A stretch of DNA of 64,000 nucleotides from CAYXZQ01 sp963717515 (lineage in GTDB: Archaea > Nanobdellota > Nanobdellia > Woesearchaeales > DSVV01): contig OY970338.1 of NCBI GenBank assembly GCA_963717515.1, positions 1,116,001 to 1,180,000 on the forward strand, written 5' to 3'. Within the stretch, counting starts at the first letter, position 1, and the number at the start of each line of letters is the position of its first letter. The notes beneath the pieces are model-generated. The model searched no databases and was not told where the DNA came from. It worked only from the letters and a program-made list of their open reading frames with translations. The translations under genes were made by a program, and so were the position numbers. Positions 1 through 15,000 of this stretch are shown in pieces.

Positions 1-1
1 A

Positions 2-3000
2 TATATCGGGGAAAGAGAGGATGGAGTAGGTAATTTCAACGGGTCAATTGATGAGATAAGAATCTACAACAGAGCCCTCTCGGCTTCGGAAATCCAGATG
101 CTTTACATGAGCAACCTGAACAAGTATGACACTGACAAATGGTCGTTCTATATAAACCAGAGCTATGATGAGCCTTTTATCTCGGGAACATTCACATATC
201 AGGCATTTGCCGAGGATAGTGCAGGGAATGTTAATAAGACAGAGAAAAGTACATTGTATGTGAACGCGATCAATCCTGCAATAACATTCATCTCACCGAC
301 ACTGGCAAACCAGTCGACAACTTCAAACGCATTCTTTATCGCCAAAGTCTCAATCAATGAATCCAATCTCGATGAATTCAAATGGAACTGGAATGGGACG
401 AATTATTCAATCATGGATGATTCCCTGGTTGGAATGTGGAATTTCGATAATGTTAGCACCCTGGGAGAATCAACAGGGTTAAATGGGAAAGTTGCTGACC
501 TTAGCGGGAACGGCAATGACGGAAACCTCGGAAATGACACTTATGGTACAGACCCGACATGGACATCCTCAGGAAAGTATGGCGGAGCGTTCAGGTTTGA
601 TGGTGTTCATAATGATATCTATCTGGGCAGTGATCAAAGCCTTCAGCCGCAGGAAGTGACTGTAAGCGCGTGGGTAAACCTGGTGTATAATGAAAATCCC
701 TGCGAATATATGGTTGTAGTTCAGACAGCAGAGCCGTATAGCGGGTGGGAGAATGGGTATACTTTATATTACGAGACCGCAAATAGCGCCGAGGGTTATC
801 CTGATGTCTGGTGGTTTATAGTCGATGACAATGGAGGCGGGGATTGGAAGGGGATTTCTTCTGACCAGGGCGCAAATCTGAATAAGTGGACCCATCTGGT
901 AGGAGTCATGAACGGGTCCCATACATTGCTATATGTGAATGGTGTCAAACAGATTGGAGAAGACCCCACGTCAAAAATAACATATTCTTCAGCAGAAACA
1001 ACAATCGGGTCAGAAGCAAGCTCTAGCCTGGAATGTGTATTCAACGGCTCTATCGACGAGGTCAAGATATATAACAGGTCATTGTCCTCTTCAGAGATCC
1101 AAGAGTTATACATGTCCAACCTGAACAAGTACGCCCCGGACAAATGGTCGTTCTACATAAACCAGACCAAGAACGCGACTGATTTATTAGATGACGGGAC
1201 ATACACATATCAGGGGTTTGCAAAGGATACAAGCGATAACTGGAACCAGACAGAGATCAGGTGGATAACGATTGGTGAATTGCCTCTGGATATGACACTC
1301 AACTCACCTGCCAATGCATCGACAGTCAACAATTCCCATGTACTCCTTAATGCAACAGTCACGGATGCTGATGATGACCTGATGACAGCTAGGCTCTATA
1401 GCTATTACTCAGATGAAATCAACGCAAGCGAAGAGACCGGGCTCGTCGGGCTCTGGCATTTTGATAATGATAGCTCGGTCGGCGAATCCGATACTCATGT
1501 GTATGATTGGAGTGGTAATGGTAATGATGGGGTTGTCACCGGTTCTATATGGACTGATTCAGGCAAATTTAAGGGAGCATATAAGTTTGACGGGAGCGAT
1601 GATTCCATTGATACAGGTTATATGAGTTCATTGAACAATCTGGGCGAGATAACAATAGCAGCGTGGGTAAAACACGATTCATTAACAGATGATGATATGA
1701 TTGTAGCAAACTATAATGGAAGTGATACTAATGGATTTATCCTTTTCAGGAATGAAGACCAAAGTGCCGGTGCCGTATGTTCCCATCTTGTAGATTGTTA
1801 TAAATTTCAGTTGAGCAGCGGGGGCCATACAGTTTATTTTAATACAAATAATAGAACCTCTATTGCAGGAGAATGGACCTTTATAACAGCTGTATTTAGG
1901 GGGCAAAGCCAAGCTGAAATATGGATAAATGGGGTGAATCAAAGCGGATGCTTAGATAATTCTGAAGGAATGATTTCAGACACAGGAGATTCACCGACAA
2001 ATTTCACTGTTGGCTCTAGTGATGCATTAGGTTCCAGTTTTCAATTCAATGGCTCACTTGATGAAATAGCAATCTACAACCGCTCGCTCTCTTCCCAGGA
2101 AGTCAAGAGATTGTACGACAAGGGCAGGTACAAGCTGCTGTATTCTGGTGAAGACTTATCTGACGGCGAAGAAATCAACTACAACCTGACATCGATGCCG
2201 CTCTCTGTCCAGGATGGGATGGTGCTGCTCATGCACTTCGACAATGACTCATCTGCCGGCGAGAGCGATACGCATGTCTATGACTGGACAGGTAATGGGA
2301 ATGATGGGACCTGTACAGGGACCGGCTGCCCCTCATTCATATCAGGAGGAAGATTCGGGGGAGCGTATGACTATGATGGAAAAGATGATGGATGGAATCT
2401 GGGAGACCTTGATGTTCTTGATGGGCTTACCTCAGTCTCAGTATCGGCATGGGTAAACCTGAATGAATTGGAATGGTTCTCAATTGTCGGCGAATGGAAT
2501 GAGAGTGATGACGATGAGAAGGCATTCGCAGTAGAAATCCGAGAGTATGGAAGCCTTCGCGGGGCGGTGGTGGACAGCAATTGGGATGCTTCATTCTATG
2601 AGTCCGATGCTGGTGCGGTCGATACCGACGGCTGGCACCAGGTCGTGTGGATATGGGGCGGAGGTGACGACTGGCATTTCTACGTAGATGGAGAGGATGT
2701 CGGAGCAAACGTTGACTTCACAGATACTCCGTCCCAAGGGATAAAAACCATCACGGAAAGTTTAAGGGTTGGAAGAGGTGAAGAGACAGGCCCTTACCAA
2801 GTCTTCAACGGCACAATCGACGATATCGCCATCTGGAACCGAGCTCTGTCTGCTGCTGAAGTCCAGGCGCTCTATGAGCTCGGCAACGGCAGGTATTACT
2901 GGAAAGGCAATGTCAGCGACGGGACATCATCCACAGAGTCTGATACCTGGTGGTTTGAGCTGAACATATCCGACACGACACCGCCGGCAATCTCCTTTGT

Positions 3001-6000
3001 CAAGCCGACACCTCCAAACGCTACCATAACAACAAACACATCTGTAATCGTGAATGTCTCGATCAACGAGTCAAATCTTGATGAGTTCATCTGGAACTGG
3101 GATGGGACGAATTACACAATAATGAATGATAGTCTGGTTTTGATGATGAATTTCGATAACGTCGGGGCTTTGGGTGAATGTACTATCAACAATCAACCAG
3201 ATTGCATAAAGGATTTGAGTGGTTATGGGAATGATGGGACTATTATTGGTGCTACAACCTATACTTCATCTGGAAGATATGGAGGCGCGTATCATTTCGA
3301 TGGAGAAAATGATAGGATAAGTGTCGCCGATTCAAGTAGTATGAAGATAGTGCAGCATTTGACTGTCAGTCTCTGGATAGATTATGATAAAACTGCCGAT
3401 TTTTGGCAGGATTATGTAATAGCCGGTGGCGAAGGCTGTGTCTTCGGTGGTTCGGATAGGGGCTATAAGATAGCAGTAGGCTCCGATGGGAATCTGGCTG
3501 GGACGGTATGCAATGGAACAGGTTCTGGGAGTGTACCAGGCGGTTATGGATTCTTGCAATGGGGTGGGTGGCATCATGTCGTATTGGTCTATAATGGGAC
3601 TCATGTCTATGGTTATGCAGATGGGGTCTTAGTCGGAGTAACTCCATTCACAGGGAACATTAATGCCTCTGATAATTCTTTGTTGATAGGGTATGTATCT
3701 AATAATTATGCTCTGAATGGCACATTGGATGAGCTAAGAATCTGGAACAGAAGCCTTTCCTCCGAAGAGATACAGATGCTCTATATGTCCAACCTCAACA
3801 AATACGACACTGATAAATGGTCGTTCTACATCAACCAGTCGAAGAACTCAACAGCTGGTCTGGATAATGGGACATACACCTATCAGGCGTTCGCAAAGGA
3901 TGAGGCTGGGAATCTGAACCAGACAGATGAGAGATGGATAACAATCGGTGAAAGTGCACAAACAATCGATTGCAATTCATGCGCAGACTGCAACACCAAG
4001 ATTGCCGGCGCAAGCGATGGCGACATAATCAGGCTGAACACAACGATTATCAATGATGCAGGCGACTGCATCGATTTCAATGGCCAGGACAATGTCACAT
4101 TCACCTGTGCCGGCAATACAATAGATGGCAATGATGACGGGAACGGGGCCGGCATAAGACTTGATAACACAGGGGATGGTTCTGATTACAACACCATCAG
4201 AGACTGCACAGTCACTGAGTTTGCGTTCGGCATCTATATAGAAGACGATTCTGACTTCAATACTGTCCAGAATGTCACGACAATGGATAGTGACAATACC
4301 GGTTTGCTGCTTTTATGCAACCACAACAATTCCATATTCAATTACACATCTATCAGTGATTCTGACCCTTGGGTGGGTTATGGAATTAGTGCAGGCAGCG
4401 GGAGTTGTGGAAACGGCATCGTCGGAACAAAATTCATAGATATCTATATCAACAGTACAGGCCATAGAGGAATCATCATCAGTGGGAATGTTGGTTATGC
4501 TGAGAACAACACTTTCAAGAATGTGCTGATTGAGAACATCCCTGGTTTTGGATTGTGGCTCTATCGGAATGTGTCAAACAATGTCTTTGATAATCTCACT
4601 ATCAGGAAGGCAGTTTCTACTGGCTTGACATGCAGCGAAACGAATTGTGATGATAATCTGTTTGAAAATATCGATATCTCACACGTAACAGATGGCACTG
4701 CAATCACAATAAGGGGCGACCGCAACACTTTCATCAATCTCTCCTCGCATGATAACGAGAACATCAGCCTGTATATGTACTTTGCACAGGATACAGTGAT
4801 AATCAACGGAGCCTTCCATAACAGCAATGAGAGCGGTATCCAGGATTATTCTTCTGACCGATGCGTCTTTGCTAATCTATCGATATATGACAACAAGTAC
4901 TATGGCATCCAGCTCCAAGGTCACTCTGAAGACTCATCCATAGTCAATTCGACTTTCTATAACAACACCCTTGCAGGTATCCTGTTCGATGATTACGGCT
5001 CAGGCAGTCTTGCTGACATCACTGTCTATAACAATATCTTCAACAATTCACAGAATGTAGTCATAGACCCGCAATCAGACTATAATTATTCTTTCAATGT
5101 CTCATTGAACTGCACCGGGCTCAAGAACATCATAGGTGGAGACTGCATCGGAGGCAACTATTGGACTGGTCCGGCAGGCAATTTTTCTGATATATGCCCT
5201 GATTCAGACCATGATGGGATATGTGATTCTCCATTCGACATATATCTGACAAGAGGATATGATTACAGGCCATTGACTGAGGAAAGCGGACTTAGCTTGA
5301 CACTCAATTCTCCTGGGAATGCATCAACTGTCAATACAAGCAATGTGATTCTGAATGCTACTGTATACGGCGGTGGTGATACAAGCCTGTATGGGTATTA
5401 TGCTGATGAGATTGAAGCGAGCGAAGAGACCGGGCTTGTGCTCTTGATGCATTTTGACAATGATTCAAGTGTTGGGGAGAATGACACCCATGTCTATGAC
5501 TGGAGCGGTAATGGGAATAACGGAACTGCTTATGATGCTAATGTATCAAATGCAGATGGTTATACTCCGCCTCAAATAACACAATCCTCAAAATTCAAAT
5601 CAGGATATACCTTTGATAATATAGATGATTGTATTAACGTTTCTGATTCATCTATCCTTGACGGTATGAATAAACTAACAGTATCAGCTTGGATTAAAAT
5701 CAAAAACTATGGTTCAAACAGTTATTCGATTGTGGCAAAACACCATACTGTAACTACATCAAGGACTTATTATGTTTCTATTAATAGAAGTGGCTATATC
5801 AATTTTGGCCTTGGACTAAATGGAGCTGCAATGACTTATAATTATAGTCAATCGACAATTCCATTGAATGAATGGACTCATATAGCAACATCATATGATG
5901 GATTGTATAGAAATATTTATATTAATGGTATGTTAGATTTGAAAAGTTCAAGCAGTGGAATTATTAATAGTAATGATAATCCGCTTACTATTGGTTGCAG

Positions 6001-9000
6001 ATATAAACCTGGAGATGAAGAATATTTCAACGGCACAATCGACGAAGTCGCCATCTGGAACAGATCGCTCTCAGCACACGAAGTGATGGAGCTCTATGAC
6101 AAAGGTAGGATGAAGCTTTTGTATTCAGAAGACAACCTGCCTGACTCTGAAGAGATCACCTACAACCTGACATCCATGCCCCTGTCTGTCCAGGATGGCA
6201 TGGTGCTTCTCATGCACTTCGACAATGACTCATCTGTCGGCGAGAATGATACGCATGTGTATGACTGGTCAGGGAAGGGGAACAATGGGACAGTCTATGT
6301 GAACAATTCTGACAGCTCGATAAGAGGAGCCAATGCATCCGGAAAGTTCGGATGGGCTTATGATTTCGACGGTGATGATTCAATTGAGACTGTAAGCAAT
6401 CCCAGCCTGGACCTGACCTCAGAATTCACGATTTCAGCATGGGTCTATCTGAAATCGTATCAGGATTCCCATCATGTAATCGCCAACCGGCAGAACGGGA
6501 CTGGAAACAGTGAACATTTCTTGTTTGGTTTCGAGAACCAATCATACAAGTTCTGGGTCAGAACGACCTCAGGTTCTTCAGCCAATATCAACGGGTCGGT
6601 TGCACCATTGGATGAATGGATACATATGGTCGGGACATATGATGGTTCTGAAGTGAGGCTTTATGTTAATGGCGAGATAGATTTCACTGATGCGCATTCA
6701 GGCACATTCCTCCCTGAGACAAATCCCATCACCATCGGCGCAGCTGACAATCAGTTTGGGAGAGGTGAATATCTGAATGGGACAATCGACGAGGTCGCTA
6801 TTTGGAACCGCTCACTCTCTGTTTCTGAAGTGAGGGCCCTGTACCTGCTCCAGAAAGGCAGATATTACTGGAAAGGCAATATCAGCGATGGGACTTCATC
6901 AACAGAGTCTGATGTCTGGTGGTTTGATTATGAAGGCAAGAAACCTCCTGAAATCGCCTTTGCTAAGCTGACACCGCCTAATGCCACAACGACTGCAAAC
7001 ACATCAGTCGTCTTCAATGTGTCAGTCAATGATACAGCGCTTGGCGAATTTATATGGAACTGGAACAGGACAAATTATACTATAATGGATTCCTCGCTGA
7101 TACTGATGTATAATTTCGACAATGTCAGCGCCCTCGGAGAGTGCACTGTCAGGGACCAGGCAGGTTGCGTGAAGGATATGAGCGGCAATGGTTTTGACGG
7201 GACATTAGGGAATTCTACTGCAGGAACAGAACCGACATGGACTTCATCAGGAAAATACGGCGGAGCATATGTCTATGATGCTACAGGTGATTTTATCATC
7301 GATGATGATGCAGAAGAACATCTCAACGGGCTCACGGAGATAACAGTCTCGTTGTGGGTCAAGGCTGATGAAATAGGGACCGACAAGGGTTTCATCATTG
7401 CAAAAGACCCTTCAGGAGGAGATGCAATCCTTGAGATGAGGTATGATGCCTCAGGTGCCCAAGGTGGCGGGACAAATGTCATCAAGATGGGTTTTGGCGG
7501 AGACACAGATATTACTGCATCCCAGTACGAGAGCTCAAACTATTCCCAGACAACAGAATGGCAGAACATCGTTGCAACGTGGACAGGAGGAGAGGCACCT
7601 AAACTTTACCTTGACGGTGTCCTGGACACGCCGACATATACTGACAGCGATGGGGATGTTATATCCGGTGCAACAAAATTATTGATAGGCAAAGGAGGCA
7701 AAGACACCACTTCATCCTGGAACGGGACCATCGATGAAGTCAGGATATACGACAGGGTCCTTTCTGCATCTGATATCCAGGTGCTCTACATGAGCAACCT
7801 GAACAAATATGATACAGACAAATGGTCTTTCTACATCAACCAGTCGAAAAACGCTACTGACGGGCTGGATGAAGGGACATATACATACCAGGCATTTGCT
7901 TTGGATGAGTTTTGGAACCAGAACCAGACAGAGATACGGACAATAACTATAGGTGAAACCAACCACCCACCTAACATCACATTACAATATCCTCCGAATG
8001 CATCGACAGTCAGTGATTCCTATGTTGTCCTGAATGCATCTGTCGCTGATGCTGATGGCGATAATATGACTGCAAATCTGTATGGATATTATGCTGATGA
8101 GATTGATGAGAGCGAGGAAGATGGTCTGGTTCTGTTGATGCATTTCAACAATGATTCATCTGTCGGAGAGAATGATACTTTTGTCCATGACTGGAGCGGG
8201 CAGGGGAATAATGGGGCAGTGAATGGTTCCAGTTGGTCAGACTCCGGCAGGTTCAAAGGTGCATTTGAATTTGATGGCATTGATGATAATATTGATTTAG
8301 TTGCAAGCAATTCAATAATGAATAACAATGACACCTGGACACAGGCATTTTGGTTCAAAATGGATGGAGAAGAAGATTTGCCTTCTGACCAAAGAATTAT
8401 GGTACTTAGAAGAGCAACAACAGGGAGTGCAACATTTTTTGAAATCGAGGCTAATGCTTTTTCAGAAGATATTGTGGAGTTCCAGTATTATAATGGAGGC
8501 TTTTATGGGTTCAATATTAGTAACCGGTCAACAGCTCTTGATGAATGGCATCATACTGCTGTTACCTATGATGGGTCTACATTTAATGGATATTTTGATG
8601 GGATGCTCATCGGGACAGTTGATGATGGTTTTGCAGGTTTTGGCTCTGGGATTGCAGGCCTTGGTAGAGACATTGATGCTGATAATCTATATTTCAATGG
8701 TTCGATTGATGAGCTATCACTCTGGAACAGGACATTATCTGCCCAGGAAGTCAAGCGCCTCTATGACAAGGGCAGATATAAGCTGTTGTATTCAGGCTCG
8801 GGTCTGTCTGATGGCGAGGAGATCAACTACAACCTCACGTCCATGCCGCTTTCCATGCAAAAGGGAATGGTGCTGCTCATGCACTTCGACAATGATTCTT
8901 CTGTCGGCGAGAATGATACGCATGTCTATGACTGGACAGGGAACGGCAATAACGGGACCTGCACAAACTGTCCGACATTCAACCTGTCAGGAGGAAAGTT

Positions 9001-12000
9001 CGGAGGCGGATTCACCTTCAATCAAGAAGATGAAGATCATTACGATGTCAGTTCATTGACATTGGATAATGCCCAACATTTCACCATCTTTTTCTGGTAT
9101 AAACGCAAGTTAAATAATTCGGAATTTTCGCTTGGCCAGAAGACTGATGCATCTACCAGGATGATAATTGAGACAAATCCAACAGGGGAGATAGATCTTG
9201 AAGTCTGTAACGGAGGGTGGACAAATGGTCATTTCAGACTAAATGGTACAGACTGGCACAATCTTGTCATGGTATTCGACGGCACTGAGTCAAGCAATGA
9301 AACCAGGTTGAAAGGATACATTGACGGAGTGGCCCAGACATTGACGATTGACGGTTCAGTGCCTTCCAGCTTGGGTGACATGACTGATAATTTTGCAATC
9401 GGGAGGAATGGACTGAATGGTGCAGCCTACACAAACGCCACTTTTGATGAGATCGCAATCTGGAACAGGTCTTTATCTGCTTCAGAAGTCTCTGAGCTCT
9501 ATGAGCTCCAGTCAGGCAGATATTACTGGAAAGGCAATGTCAGCGACGGGACTTCATCAGCTGAGTCTGATACCTGGTGGTTTGAGCTGAACATATCCGA
9601 CACGACACCGCCGGCAATCTCCTTTGTCAAGCCGACACCTCCAAACGCTACCATAACAACAAACACATCTGTAATCGTGAATGTCTCGATCAACGAGTCA
9701 AATCTTGATGAGTTCATCTGGAACTGGGATGGGACGAATTACACAATAATGAATGATAGTCTGGTTTTGATGATGAATTTTGACAATGTCTCCGCATTGG
9801 GGGATAACGATACTTATGTTGTTGATGTCAGTAGATATGGGAACGGGGGATGGTGGGCAAATTCGACAACAGGCGATATCAATTATACAGATGGAAAATA
9901 TGATTTAGGTATTGCATTCGACGGGATTGATGATTATATCAGCCTAGGCAATCCTGAGAGTCTTCGAATTACAGGAGCAATGACTGTTTCAGCTTGGGTA
10001 TACATTAATGGTTTTAATACAGATCATGCGATAGATTCAAGGATAATATCTAAAACAGGGAAAGCGACTTCACCTATTGATAGAGGATGGGACCTCACCA
10101 GAGAGTCGTCTGATGACAAAATTTATTTTTCCATTGCAATAAATTCCAGCACCAGAGTACGTGTTAATAGTGATGGCACCGCAATTACTGGAAGGTGGGT
10201 GCATTATGCAGGGGTGTTTGAACCGAGTACTGCCTTGCGATTGTATATAGATGGAGTTCTGGACAATTCTAATACAGTTTCCATACCTGCTTCTCAATAT
10301 GATTCAACAGTCGGGGTAAATATTGGAAGACATGGATATTCAGATTACACAGAAACTTATCTGAACGGAACAATAGATGAAGTCCGTATCTACAACAGGG
10401 CCCTTTCAGCTTCTGAGATCCAGGAGCTGTACATGAGCAACCTGAACAAATACGATACAGATAAATGGAGTTTCTATATCAACCAGTCGAAGAACGCGAC
10501 TGACGGGCTTGACGACGGGACTTACACATACCAGGCATTCGCAAAGGACGAGGCTGGGAACGTAAACCAGACAGAGAGAAGGGTTGTCACGATACAGTCT
10601 GAGAGACCGCCGAACATCACAGCAGTCTATCCCAACTCGACCAGTGGTTTCAGCTATGACCCTGCTGTTCAGATAAACTTCTCGATTGCAGAGCCTGATG
10701 ACAAGACATTCAACATCACTTTCACAAACGAATCAGGAGTGAATGTCACATGGTATGTCGATGGTGTTAAGCAATCTTTGAACGTATCGACAGCAGGACA
10801 GACAAGCGAATTCAACTGGACAGGCAACTACACGCAAGCAGGCAGTTACCTGATACTTGTCAATGTCTCAAATGCTGCAGGATTTAGTTACCAGTACTGG
10901 AACATGACAGTGAATGACAGTATGTATTATCCTGACTGTCTTGATGTTTCCGGAGACTGGGTTATCACCAGTGATTACCAGCTTAACTCCAGTGTTAATT
11001 GTTCTCTGATTAACATCACTAATGGTGCCACTTTGACTTCGTATCAGCAGGGCGTCCATATATTGGCTGATAACATTATTATCGGGAATGATTCTGTGTT
11101 GACGCATAGGGATAATAGTGTCAGCCAGCTTTACTGGCTGAATGTTTCTGCTGTTAATTTGTCTGTTGAGGTTGGTGGCAGCATTGATATCTCCGAGCGT
11201 GGCTATGATGGTGGTGCTGGCGCTACATACACCGATGACAGCGGATCTGGTTATGGTCCTGGTGGGGGCGGTGGTATCTCGACTAACTTTGCGGATGATG
11301 GTGGTGGCGGGGCTGGATATGGCGGTCCTGGTGGAAGGGGTGGTTATTATAGCACGAATAATGCAGGTGTCGGAGGTCCTGTCTATGGTGGTCTGATTGA
11401 TTCAATGGATCTCGGATCTGGTGGTGGCGGCGGCGTAGGTTATGATTATGGTACAGATGGAGGTTCTGGTGGCGGTCTTGCGTATCTGGATATTTCAGGG
11501 ATTTTAAGGGTTGATGGCGTGATTGCTGCTGATGGTCAGGATGGTGTGAAAGTCGGAGGTTTTGCAAATCGTCGTGCAGGTGCTGGAGGTGGCGGGTCTG
11601 GTGGTACTGTATATATTGTAGCTAATTCATTGGTAGGGGATGGAAGCATAACTTCCTTTGGTGGTGATGGCGGTAATACAACTCAGACAAGCAATAGGGG
11701 TGCTGGTGGGGGCGGTGCTGGCGGCAGGATATTACTTCAGTACATGAATAGTTCATTTAGTGGTTCTGTGTCTGTTTCTGGAGGAGCAAGAGGCATGACT
11801 TCCTCCACTGGCAATGCTATCGCAGGTGGTGATGGATCGATTTTCAGGTGCGAGCAGATTGATGGTATCAGTGGTTGTGTTCAATCCTCTAATGGTGTTG
11901 CTCTAAGCAGTGTATTCAGCCCGAATTATTCAATCAATCTCACAAGAAAAGTCAAGCAGCAGTGGAATGATACTTACATGAAATGGAATGACACTACCAT

Positions 12001-15000
12001 TGCTGACATTAACTATTCAGTCTCCGTCCTGCAAGCTGTCACTGGTTATGACATCTACAATAATTCTGTCCGTGTTGACACTCTTGAAACCAGTATTTCA
12101 GGAGTACTGACCAGTTTTGATATCAGCCTGAATGGTGAGCACGAGATCCTGATTGAAAAAACACAGGATTCAACACCCCCCATAATCACCTTGTACCATC
12201 CGGATCCTGAAGAAAAAATAACAGTGGATTGGGCTTTGCTTAATTGGAGTGTTGTCGATGATTGGGACTGGACCTTGTGGTGTAATCTTTCTATCAATGG
12301 AATTTTGAATGAATCAAATATCTCAATCCAGAATAATACTGTTTATGCTGCTTATCTGCCCTATTTAGCTGATGACGATTATGTTTGGAATGTCACATGT
12401 TGGGACTCAAATCAAAATGCTAATTCATCATCAAGAAATTTTTCTATCGAAGCAGATGTGCAGGCACCTGCAGTGATATTAAACTATCCTGATGATAATC
12501 AGAGCCTTTATTGGGGATTCCCTTCAAAGTACATAAACTTTAGTTGGAACGCGTCTGATGATATCGATACTGAACCTTTATGCAATCTGACTATCAATGG
12601 TTCTGTTATCGGGTCAAACATCCCTTCTACGAATGCCACATTGATAAATTATTCTGTTGAGCTTGATATTCTTGGGACATATTTCTGGAATGTCACATGC
12701 TGGGATGAGATGGGTAATGTTAACACATCCGACACTCGAAATGTTACAATCTTGACCAACTATTCAAATTGTCCTGATTATTCTGGAGCTTGGGTTCTGT
12801 CGTCAGATTACCTGTTGAACTCAAGCGTGAACTGTTCAACCATCAATATCACTAATAGCGCAATGCTGACTGCGTATCAGCAGGGCGTCCATATATTGGC
12901 TGATAACATTATTATCGGGAATGATTCTGTGTTGACGCATAGGGATAATGGTGTCAGCCAGCTTTACTGGCTGAATGTTTCTGCTGTTAATTTGTCTGTT
13001 GAGGTTGGTGGCAGCATTGATATCTCCGAGCGTGGCTATGATGGTGGTGCTGGCGCTACATACACCGATGACAGCGGATCTGGTTATGGTCCTGGTGGGG
13101 GCGGTGGTATCTCGACTAACTTTGCGGATGATGGTGGTGGCGGGGCTGGATATGGCGGTCCTGGTGGAAGGGGTGGTTATTATAGCACGAATAATGCAGG
13201 TGTCGGAGGTCCTGTCTATGGTGGTCTGATTGATTCAATGGATCTCGGATCTGGTGGTGGCGGCGGCGTAGGTTATGATTATGGTACAGATGGAGGTTCT
13301 GGTGGCGGTCTTGCGTATCTGGATATTTCAGGGATTTTAAGGGTTGATGGCGTGATTGCTGCTGATGGTCAGGATGGTGTGAAAGTCGGAGGTTTTGCAA
13401 ATCGTCGTGCAGGTGCTGGAGGTGGCGGGTCTGGTGGTACTGTATATATTGTAGCTAATTCATTGGTAGGGGATGGAAGCATAACTTCCTTTGGTGGTGA
13501 TGGCGGTAATACAACTCAGACAAGCAATAGGGGTGCTGGTGGGGGCGGTGCTGGCGGCAGGATATTACTTCAGTACATGAATAGTTCATTTAGTGGTTCT
13601 GTGTCTGTTTCTGGAGGAGCAAGAGGCATGACTTCCTCCACTGGCAATGCTATCGCAGGTGGTGATGGATCGATTTTCAGGTGCGAGCAGATTGAAGGCA
13701 TCAGTCTTTGTAGGCAGTCTTCAAATGGTGTTGTTCTGGATAGTGTTTTCAGCCAGAATTATTCGACTAACCTGACAAGGGTTGTTGATTTCCTCTGGAA
13801 CAACACATATGCAAGGTGGAATGATACAGGGACAATAATCATAAGCTACTCGCTTTCAGGACTTGCAGTGTCGACCAATTTTACAAGGTATAACAATTCA
13901 GTGTCCATGGGCATAAATTCCACAGACGATACAGGTACCTTGCCATGGTTTACAGTGGCACTTGGAAGCGAACATGAGATAATCGTAAGCGAATCGACAA
14001 GACCCATGATGACTTCAGCAAGGATATATTCAGCTTCGAACACATCCGCAGATGACCTGATAGGACTCTGCCAGGCATCTGATCCAAACGGCGATAATTT
14101 GAGCTATTTTTATCGTTGGTACAAGGACAGTGCATTGTATTCAAACGGGAGCACTGGCACGGATTATGGTTCAGGTCTCGAGATAAATGTCAATAACATG
14201 TCAAGCGGGAATGTATCCGGCGGGGACATCTGGATACTCTCTTGCCTTGCAAGCGACGGCTTATTCTTCAGCTACTGGAAGAATTCGTCGACAATCGAGA
14301 TACAAGACCTCCCCCCGACAAATGTTTCTCTCATCTGGCCTAACAACGGAAACAGCACCCTTCTTTCAAGAAAACCGAACTTCAACTGGACCCCTGCAAC
14401 TGATCCTGAGAACGATTCCCTGACATATGAGATAACAATACAGAGGATGACGTGCGGCTCTCCGCTCGGCTGCACTGTCTCAAGCCTGAAGGCAAACACC
14501 ACAGACACCAACTACACCCCGCAGACAGACCTTGACATCGACTCATGGTACAACTGGTCTGTGCGCGTCTATGACGGCGAGCAGTGGTCGTCGTACAGCG
14601 AGACATGGAACTTCTCGATACTCTCGACAAGCATGGTCGCTCTTTCAGGCACAGTCAATTTCGGCTCCCTGACAGTGAACGAGATTAATGATACGACAGA
14701 CAATGACCCGCTCCCGTTCATGATCGAGAACGATGGCAATGTCAGGCTGAACATCAGCATCTATGCCCAGAACGCGCTCTGGGACTCTGAGCCGCTCGGC
14801 ACGCAGTATTTCACATTCAAGGCAGACAATTCAACAGAGACTAACGCATGCGCCTGGCCTCTCTCGCAGGTTTCATGGGCATACGTGGACGGAACGACCA
14901 TCGCCCAGGCAAGGCTTGCAGTCGCATACCTAAATTTCACAGGAAATGATTCCGTCGAGATAGACATCGGCATAATTGTCCCGCCGAACGAGCCGCCAGG

